Below, piece by piece: positions 14,812 through 19,429 of a stretch of 19,429 nt of DNA (position 1 is its first letter; each line of letters begins with the position of its first letter). Under the pieces are notes generated by a model. That model was not told the origin of the DNA and searched no databases. It saw nothing but the letters and a program-made list of their open reading frames with translations. Source of the stretch: Akkermansiaceae bacterium UBA2367 (GTDB lineage: Bacteria; Verrucomicrobiota; Verrucomicrobiia; Verrucomicrobiales; DEV007); the NCBI GenBank assembly GCA_002344525.1, contig DDTJ01000085.1, positions 1 to 19,429 of the forward strand, written 5' to 3'. The position numbers were made by a program, and so were the translations under genes.

Positions 14812-15228
14812 ATGAATCCAATGGACCGAATCCTCCGCCCTCTCTTCGCCGCCGCCCTGCTCGCTTGCGCGTTCGCCGCCGCGCCCGCGCAGGCCCAACA
14901 GAAACTCCCCGCCTCGCATTGGCATTCCGGCGACGAGAGCGCCACCGAGATCTGGCTGGTCGAGCGCGGGGACGGGGCCATCGAGCTGCACGGTCGCGAC
15001 GCCGCCTCCAGCTACGGGGGCTTGGCTATCCCCGGCGAAAAGGAGGGAGTCTGGCATATCACCGGCACCGGTTTCCGTTTCGTGGGCGGCCTTGTCTTCT
15101 CCTATCGCTCCACCCTCACCCTCGAAACCGGGGATGGCGGGCCGCGCCTCGTCGAAGTCTGGGCCGCGACCCTGCCGGACGGCAAGGCGATCGAAAGCAC
15201 GACCGTGCTGAAGCCCGTGGCCAAGTAG
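14812..15228 (+). CDS. Small secreted protein of unknown function
   Basis: A 138-residue protein with a good Sec signal peptide (hydrophobic core FAAALLACAFAAA, cleavage near the AQAQQ stretch at about residue 29). The mature part is about 110 residues and looks all-beta: alternating short hydrophobic strands with Gly/Asp turns (TEIWLVERGDGAIELHGRD, GVWHITGTGFRFVGGLVFSY). There are no cysteines in the mature part and no membrane segment. I do not recognise the family. It starts 11 nt after the TPR-peptidase gene and is very likely in the same operon, so it may be a partner or accessory of that protein. A second in-frame ATG three codons later is an alternative start. Confidence 0.7.
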   Translation: MNPMDRILRPLFAAALLACAFAAAPAQAQQKLPASHWHSGDESATEIWLVERGDGAIELHGRDAASSYGGLAIPGEKEGVWHITGTGFRFVGGLVFSYRSTLTLETGDGGPRLVEVWAATLPDGKAIESTTVLKPVAK

Positions 15229-15252
15229 GGGTTCGTTCCGGCAACCCGATGG

Positions 15253-15277
15253 CTGGGCGCGTGGAAAAACGCGCCAG
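15253..15277. terminator. Stem-loop between convergent genes
   Basis: GGCGCGT (15256-15262) pairs with ACGCGCC (15269-15275) around a GGAAAA loop, and CT/AG extend the stem past a one-base bulge. It lies after the small secreted protein stop (15228) and before the membrane peptidase stop (15288, minus). There is no T-tract, so it is a likely shared transcription end but not a classical intrinsic terminator. Confidence 0.55.
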
Positions 15278-15287
15278 CGGAGCGTCC

Positions 15288-16112
15288 TCACCACGGCATC
15301 GCCGCGTAGACCTCCGCCGCCGACTCGGCCAGCCTCGGGAAGAAGGTCCTCGCGTTCTCCCACAGTGAGGCGAAGAAGCTGCGGAAGCTCGCCGTGGGCG
15401 AGGCGACGACGAGCATCGCGCTGATCAGCAGCACGTTCGCCGCGAAGATCACGGTGAAGGAGAAAAGGCGGCCGTTCTGCTCCACGTCGGGCTGCTCGCG
15501 CAAGACCATCCAGACGGTGAACGCGAGGTGGAAGGCCCAGGTGAAGCCGATCAGGCCGTAGAGCCAGACCGGGTCCGGCGCGGCGTGCTCCGCGACGATC
15601 CATCCATAGACGACCCAGGCGAGGATGGCGACGGCGCTGTAGAAAGGGAAGAAGTAGGGCGAGAGGGAGATGAGGAAATTGTTCCGGTTCGTGAGGATAT
15701 GCCCCCCTCTCGCCGAGACATGGACCCGGTTGACCCGCCCCCGGCAGAGCCAGACGAAGAGGGCGTGGGTGTATTCGTGCCCGAGGACGTAGAGGTAGGT
15801 CAGGATCCGCCCCCGGGCGAAGAAGAAGAGCACCAGCGAAAGCGAGACGCCGAGGCCGAAGAAGACCGCCTCCCGCGAGCGCCAGTAGTCCCCCGCGAGG
15901 GTGTCGGCGCGGAGGAGGACGAGGAAGGTTTCGAGCAGCACCCAGCAGAGCGGGAGCAGGGCGATCCCGATGAGGAGCTTCGTCCACCGCAACGCGGGGG
16001 CCTGCGGATCGGCGAAGAGGGCGAGGCCGCTGGCAAAGAGGACGGAGAAGCCGCCCGGCGGACTGGACTTCCGCTTACTGGGCCGGTTTCGTCTCTTCGG
16101 GTTTCGGGGCAA
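15288..16112 (-). CDS. Integral membrane HEYTH metallopeptidase (M50-like)
   Basis: With the chosen TTG start at 16112 the protein has 274 residues and five or six membrane segments. The zinc motif HEYTH (H112-H116) lies next to a hydrophobic helix (RILTYLYVLGHEYTHALFVWL). It is followed by SARGGHILTNRNNFLISLSPYFFPFYS, an NPxxSPYFFP-like stretch usual in M50-like membrane peptidases of this group. Three more hydrophobic segments end the protein. No in-frame ATG exists between the EF-P stop and the membrane core. A TTG at 15992 would give 234 residues but drop the hydrophobic FSVLFASGLALFA stretch. It sits 47 nt downstream of the EF-P gene on the same strand. Possible roles are site-2-type signal proteolysis or envelope quality control. 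Specificity is not visible. Confidence 0.72.
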   Translation of the reverse strand: MPRNPKRRNRPSKRKSSPPGGFSVLFASGLALFADPQAPALRWTKLLIGIALLPLCWVLLETFLVLLRADTLAGDYWRSREAVFFGLGVSLSLVLFFFARGRILTYLYVLGHEYTHALFVWLCRGRVNRVHVSARGGHILTNRNNFLISLSPYFFPFYSAVAILAWVVYGWIVAEHAAPDPVWLYGLIGFTWAFHLAFTVWMVLREQPDVEQNGRLFSFTVIFAANVLLISAMLVVASPTASFRSFFASLWENARTFFPRLAESAAEVYAAMPW

Positions 16113-16159
16113 GGGCGGGCGGGGCAGTGAAGCGGTGATCCCCGCAGGGCGACCGGGGA

Positions 16160-16720
16160 TCAGGCGCGGCTGACGTATTTCTTGTCCTCGGTGCTGACCC
16201 GGATGCGGTCGCCGGGGTTGATGAAGAGGGGCACTTGGAGGCGCAGGCCGGTCTGGACGGTGGCCTCCTTCGTCGCCGCAGTCGCGGTATCGCCCTTCAC
16301 CCCGGGGGCGGATTCGGTCACCTCCAGCTCGATGTTCGGGGGCAGCTCGATGGTCACGGCCTTGCCGTCGACGAAAAGCACCTCGACGGGGAGCCCGTCG
16401 ATGAGGAGATCCTTGCTGTCCTCGATGAACTCCTCCTGGAAGGTCACGGTGTCGTAGGTGCTCGTGTCCATGAAGTGGTAGCCCGTCTGGTCCTGGTAGC
16501 TGAACTCGAGCTTTTGGCGCTCGGACTGGACGATGTCCACTTTGTCGCTGGAGGCGAAGCGGATGTCCTTCGTCTTGCCCGTCTTGAAGGAGCGGATCGT
16601 GGCCATGACGAGGGCGTTGCCCTTGCCGGGCGTGCGATGCTCGGTGCCGGTGACGATGCCGAGCTCGTTGTTGTAGCTGATGCACTGCCCGCGTTTCAGT
16701 TGGGTTGCGACGATGGCCAT
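16160..16720 (-). CDS. efp: Translation elongation factor P
   Basis: A 186-residue protein matching EF-P over its full length. The KOW-like N-terminal domain carries the loop TPGKGNAL, with K33 at the tip where EF-P is post-translationally modified in many bacteria. The two OB-fold domains follow (TYDTVTFQEEFIEDSKDLLIDGLPVEVLF, and GVKGDTATAATKEATVQTGLRLQVPLFINPGD), ending in the usual IRVSTEDKKYVSRA. EF-P rescues ribosomes stalled on polyproline. A lysine at the tip suggests EpmA-type lysylation or no modification, not arginine rhamnosylation. No modification gene lies in the window. The leader has no Shine-Dalgarno site. On the coding strand it reads CCTCCTCTCCCCC just before the ATG. An AT-rich inverted repeat lies 18-31 nt upstream. 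Confidence 0.96.
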   Translation of the reverse strand: MAIVATQLKRGQCISYNNELGIVTGTEHRTPGKGNALVMATIRSFKTGKTKDIRFASSDKVDIVQSERQKLEFSYQDQTGYHFMDTSTYDTVTFQEEFIEDSKDLLIDGLPVEVLFVDGKAVTIELPPNIELEVTESAPGVKGDTATAATKEATVQTGLRLQVPLFINPGDRIRVSTEDKKYVSRA

Positions 16721-16737
16721 GGGGGAGAGGAGGTTAT

Positions 16738-16751
16738 TTAAGATGTCTTAA
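16738..16751. promoter_or_regulatory. AT-rich inverted repeat upstream of efp
   Basis: TTAAGA and TCTTAA flank a 2-nt centre (TTAAGATGTCTTAA on the plus strand). It is the only strongly AT-rich stretch in the efp/CPBP divergent spacer. On the minus strand it runs into TTAAATAA, a possible -10 element that would give a very short efp leader. It may be a promoter with an overlapping operator. The evidence is by eye only. Confidence 0.4.
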
Positions 16752-16847
16752 TTTTTCTCGATGGAACGGAACTCTGCCATCGTTTCGGTCGATCACAAGA
16801 TCGGAAATAATGATTTGAGGGCGCGGCCACCGCCTCCACCGTGGCGC

Positions 16848-17582
16848 ATGTCCGATTCCGACTCTCCGATTCCCTCGCCCCGGCGCACGGCGTTGCGCTG
16901 GGCGCTCCTCGTCCCGGCCCTCGTCGTCCCCTTTATTCTTTCCTTCTTCTACTTCGTCTTTTTTCCCGGCACGGCCTTCGGCAACGCCTTCTACACCGCC
17001 CACAAGATCTTCCTCGTCGCCTGGCCGCTCCTCGCCGTTCCGCTGGTCCTGCGCGAGCCGATGATCGACCGGAGCCGGCCCAAGCGGCATCTCGCCTCGA
17101 TGGCCCCTGGCATCGGTTTCGCCCTGCTGGTGGTCGGGCTGCTCTTCCTGCTGATCCACGCCTCGCCGCTCGGAGCAATTTTCGCCGAGAACGAAGGGAA
17201 GATCGCCGCGCGCATCCACGATCTCGGGGTGGCGGAGCATTTCATTCTCTTCGCCCTTTTCCTCTCTTTGATCCACTCGGCGATGGAGGAGTTCTACTGG
17301 CGCTGGTTCGCCTTCGGCCAGGCGAAGCGGCTGATGCCGAAGGGGGCCGCCCATCTCGTCGCGGCGGCCGGGTTCGCCTCGCACCACATCGTCGTGCTGA
17401 GCCAGTTTTTCCCGCTGGGTTGGGCGCTCGCCCTCGGGGCCTGCGTCGGCATCGGCGGGGCCTTCTGGAGCTGGCAGGCGGACCGCTACAACAGCCTCCT
17501 CGGCCCTTGGCTCAGCCACCTGATCGTCGATCTCGGGCTGATGTGGCTGGGCTGGGAGGCGCTGCGGGGCGGGGCGGCCTGA
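16848..17582 (+). CDS. CPBP (CAAX-like) intramembrane metalloprotease
   Basis: I chose the ATG at 16848 (MSDSDSP), which gives 244 residues. The earlier ATG at 16761 adds a Pro-rich stretch that looks non-coding. The protein has about six membrane segments. All the CPBP/Abi motifs are present: EEFYWR (E147, E148, R152) in one helix, FASHH (H179/H180) in the next, and SHLIVD (H224, D228) near the C terminus. These residues form the metal site of glutamate intramembrane proteases such as Rce1. In bacteria the family serves in bacteriocin immunity, processing of prenylated or membrane proteins, and stress responses. No bacteriocin or prenyltransferase gene is nearby, so the role is open. It is divergent from efp, and a palindrome-rich spacer follows. 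Confidence 0.9.
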   Translation: MSDSDSPIPSPRRTALRWALLVPALVVPFILSFFYFVFFPGTAFGNAFYTAHKIFLVAWPLLAVPLVLREPMIDRSRPKRHLASMAPGIGFALLVVGLLFLLIHASPLGAIFAENEGKIAARIHDLGVAEHFILFALFLSLIHSAMEEFYWRWFAFGQAKRLMPKGAAHLVAAAGFASHHIVVLSQFFPLGWALALGACVGIGGAFWSWQADRYNSLLGPWLSHLIVDLGLMWLGWEALRGGAA

Positions 17583-17651
17583 TTTCTGGAAATTCGCTTT
17601 TTCAACCCTCGACCTCCTGCTTGCCGGGGCGAAGATAGGAGCCTTTGGTGC

Positions 17652-17721
17652 GCGGCGGCATGACGCCGCTTTCCCTCGGGGCGACATGTCGCCCCGGAAC
17701 AAAGCGCGGACACGTCCGCGC
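17652..17721. repeat. Three stacked GC-rich palindromes
   Basis: Within 70 bp there are three separate palindromes. The first is GCGGCG/CGCCGC around GCATGA (17652-17669). The second is a perfect 20-bp palindrome, CGGGGCGACATGTCGCCCCG (17677-17696). The third is GCGCGGAC/GTCCGCGC around AC (17704-17721). They are spaced by 7 nt each. Each centre is ACATGT-like (CATG or CACG). They lie 69 nt after the CPBP stop and 87 nt before the caspase-like gene start. This looks like a composite dispersed repeat of the REP/BIME type, or a strong terminator array. TTCCGGAA follows at 17754-17761. Confidence 0.82.
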
Positions 17722-17808
17722 ACTCCAGGTTTTTCAGGCCGAAAATCCGCATATTCCGGAAAGAAAAACGTCTTTTCTCCATTCGACCGTTTTGTTATCC
17801 TCCCGCCT

Positions 17809-19429
17809 ATGAGCCTGATGAGACCGCTTCTTCTCCTCGCCGTCGTTCTCTTTCTACCCTCCGCCCCGGCGGCGGAGCGGGCCGCCTTGGTCATCGGGGT
17901 CAACGACTATCCCGAGGCCCCGCTGACGAACGCGGTGCGCGACGCCGAGGCGGTGCGGGACATGCTGACCGGGAAGCTGGGCTTCGCGAGGGAGGGCGTC
18001 GTCTACGCGGAGAATCCGGGGCGGCTGGAGTTGTTCGAGAAGTTCGCCGAGTTCAAAGGCAAGGCCGCCGGGGCGAAGATCGTGGTGCTCTACTACGCCG
18101 GGCACGGGATGGAGAGTCTCGACGGGAAGGAGAACTTCCTGCTGCCCGTGGACGCCGACGTGGCCCGCGCGGCGAAGTCCGAGGCCGCGCTGAAGGCCGC
18201 GGGGGTGAACTTGGCGGACCTCGCGGCCGAGCTGGCCGGGGCCAGTACCGGGGCGAAGGTGGTGCTGCTGGACTGCTGCCGCCAGCGCCCCGCCGCCCGC
18301 GCGGCGGGCGGGGCGGCGCCGGAGGGCGGAGGCTTGGCGACCTACGCCGACGAGCGCATCCCGGCGGACACGCTCATGATTCTGGCGGCGGCGCCGAGCA
18401 AGCTGGCGAGCGACGGGACGGAGCACGGCCCGCTGACGGAGGCCCTGCTGGAGGTGCTGCCGCAGGACGACCGCAGCCTGATCGAGGCCTTCCGCACGGT
18501 GAAGACGCGGGTGCGGGAGGCGACGGGCGGGACGCAGGTGCCTTGGCTGAAGTTCGACGGGGCCGGGGATCTGATCTTCGAGGTCGGTTTCCTGGGCCGG
18601 GGCGCGCCGGGGAAGGCGCAGGTGGAAAGCCCGGAGCTGGCCGCGATGAAGCGCGAGCTGGAGGAGGCGAGGCGGAAGCTCGCCGAGGCCGAGGCGATGA
18701 AGAAGCAGCCAGTTCCTATCAGCCCGACGGGTCAGACCAGTCCGACCAGTCGGACTGAGACCCCGATGGTGAAGACCGACCCGGCCCCCGCGCCCGCCTA
18801 CCCGGCGTCGCGGGGGATGGAGGGCAGCCGCGCGGGCGAGGTGCGCGAGTTCGGCGGCATCGAGATGGTGTGGTGCCCTGCGGGCGAGTTTTTGATGGGC
18901 AGCCCGGCCGGCGAGAAGGGTCGCGACGACGACGAGAAACAGCACCGGATGAAACTGACGCGAGGCTTCTGGCTGGCGAAGACGGAGACGACGCAGGGGC
19001 AGTGGCAGGGGGCGATGGGGAGCAACCCGAGCGAGTTCAAGGGGGCGGACTTGCCAGTGGAGACGGTCAGTTGGGAGGATGCACAGGGTTGGTTGGGGAA
19101 GATGAACGGGAAGCACCCCCTGCCGGAAGGGTGGAAATGGGAGCTGCCGACGGAGGCGCAGTGGGAGTATGCGTGCCGTGCGGGGACGGAGACGGTGTAT
19201 TCGTTCGGGAACGTGCTGAACGGGAAGGAGGCGAATTGCGACGGGAACTATCCGTATGGGACGGGCGCGAAGGGGCCGTATTTGGAGAAGACCGCCAAGG
19301 TGGGGAGCTACGCGGCGAACGCGTGGGGCTTGCACGACATGCACGGGAATGTGTGGGAGTGGTGCCGGGACTGGTATGGGGACTATCCGAGCGGTGCTGC
19401 GACCGATCCCACTGGTGCGTCTTCGGGCG
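17809..19429 (+). CDS. Secreted caspase-like protein fused to FGE-sulfatase domain (partial, runs off the right edge)
   Basis: The frame is open from ATG 17809 to the window end (540 codons plus one base, no stop). A signal peptide (about 1-22) precedes a C14 caspase-like domain (about 25-258) that starts RAALVIGVNDYP. The catalytic dyad is intact: H99 in YYAGHGM and C157 in LLDCCRQRP. A short coiled coil follows (275-300), then a Pro/Ser/Thr linker (301-345) with a 9-nt DNA repeat. An FGE-sulfatase/SUMF1 domain starts at GGIEMVWCPAGEFLMGS (350) and runs through TETTQGQW, LPTEAQWEYACRAG and LHDMHGNVWEWCRDWYGDYP. Its final part, with any catalytic cysteines or variable region, is missing. In such fusions the FGE or C-type-lectin-like fold often binds ligands and the caspase cleaves proteins. 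Codon use shifts toward GGG, GCG and TAT in the FGE part. Confidence 0.9.
   Translation, partial: MSLMRPLLLLAVVLFLPSAPAAERAALVIGVNDYPEAPLTNAVRDAEAVRDMLTGKLGFAREGVVYAENPGRLELFEKFAEFKGKAAGAKIVVLYYAGHGMESLDGKENFLLPVDADVARAAKSEAALKAAGVNLADLAAELAGASTGAKVVLLDCCRQRPAARAAGGAAPEGGGLATYADERIPADTLMILAAAPSKLASDGTEHGPLTEALLEVLPQDDRSLIEAFRTVKTRVREATGGTQVPWLKFDGAGDLIFEVGFLGRGAPGKAQVESPELAAMKRELEEARRKLAEAEAMKKQPVPISPTGQTSPTSRTETPMVKTDPAPAPAYPASRGMEGSRAGEVREFGGIEMVWCPAGEFLMGSPAGEKGRDDDEKQHRMKLTRGFWLAKTETTQGQWQGAMGSNPSEFKGADLPVETVSWEDAQGWLGKMNGKHPLPEGWKWELPTEAQWEYACRAGTETVYSFGNVLNGKEANCDGNYPYGTGAKGPYLEKTAKVGSYAANAWGLHDMHGNVWEWCRDWYGDYPSGAATDPTGASSG
18726..18755. repeat. 9-nt tandem repeat inside the caspase-FGE linker
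   Basis: GACGGGTCA, GACCAGTCC and GACCAGTCG follow one another from 18726, with a fourth GAC at 18753. In the reading frame each unit gives a Thr-x-x triplet (TGQ, TSP, TSR). It marks the flexible linker between the two domains and may be a replication-slippage or dispersed-repeat trace. Confidence 0.7.

Noticed and set aside
12215..14821. An 868-codon open frame on the minus strand across the TPR-peptidase gene
   Set aside because: The plus-strand frame has a signal peptide, TPRs and a zinc site. The antisense frame has no recognisable domain and is a codon-bias shadow.
17854..19344. A 496-codon minus-strand open frame over the caspase-FGE gene
   Set aside because: Its product is an Arg/Leu/His-rich shadow. 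The plus frame is open to the edge and carries two clear domains with catalytic residues.
16848..19429. CPBP protease and caspase-FGE gene as one anti-phage operon
   Set aside because: A 226-nt spacer with three palindromes separates them and no sensor, nuclease or toxin gene links them. Nothing in the window supports a shared role.

Overview
The window is high-GC bacterial DNA from a member of the PVC group. Verrucomicrobiota is my best guess and Planctomycetota the alternative. This is an inference from content: a Tat-exported Gfo/Idh/MocA oxidoreductase with the QKPLTH variant motif, a DUF3500 protein, a caspase fused to an FGE-sulfatase domain, weak or absent Shine-Dalgarno sites, and many short palindromic or 10-nt-phased intergenic repeats. 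No rRNA, tRNA, CRISPR array, transposase or phage gene was seen.

Layout, left to right. (1) 85-2674, plus: a secreted alpha/beta hydrolase and a Tat-exported oxidoreductase, probably for extracytoplasmic carbohydrate or ester metabolism. (2) 2719-2795: an almost perfect 23-nt inverted repeat between convergent genes. (3) 2818-4167: a glyoxalase-II-like MBL hydrolase (minus), a double zinc-ribbon protein (plus) and a membrane-anchored zinc-ribbon protein (minus). (4) 4253-5524, minus: an ECF sigma factor, a 101-aa one-TM protein and a 133-aa one-TM protein with an extracytoplasmic helical domain. The order and sizes recall metal-responsive ECF modules such as CnrH/CnrY/CnrX. (5) 5525-5996: a gene-free divergent region of about 470 bp holding three sets of helically phased short repeats. 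(6) 5997-7701, plus: a DUF3500 protein and a SAM methyltransferase, closed by a bidirectional terminator. (7) 7746-11975, minus: a membrane sensor with HAMP and a class III cyclase domain that has substituted catalytic residues, preceded by a type II P-type cation ATPase. (8) 12155-15228, plus: a secreted TPR protein with an embedded HEYCH/E metallopeptidase site, and a small secreted protein. (9) 15288-16720, minus: an integral membrane HEYTH peptidase and elongation factor P. (10) 16848-17582, plus: a CPBP intramembrane protease. (11) 17652-17721: three stacked palindromes. (12) 17809 to the right edge, plus: a secreted caspase-like protein with a coiled coil, a repeat-bearing linker and an FGE-sulfatase domain, cut by the window end.

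Most of the window reads as housekeeping and envelope-stress genes. The most unusual gene is the caspase-FGE fusion at the right edge. Proteins of this architecture are known as effectors or variable proteins in multicellular-type bacterial conflict systems, including some diversified by retroelements. The part that would decide this (C-terminal FGE end, any template repeat, any reverse transcriptase) lies outside the window. The most unusual non-coding signal is the family of short motifs repeated every 10 nt in the spacers.
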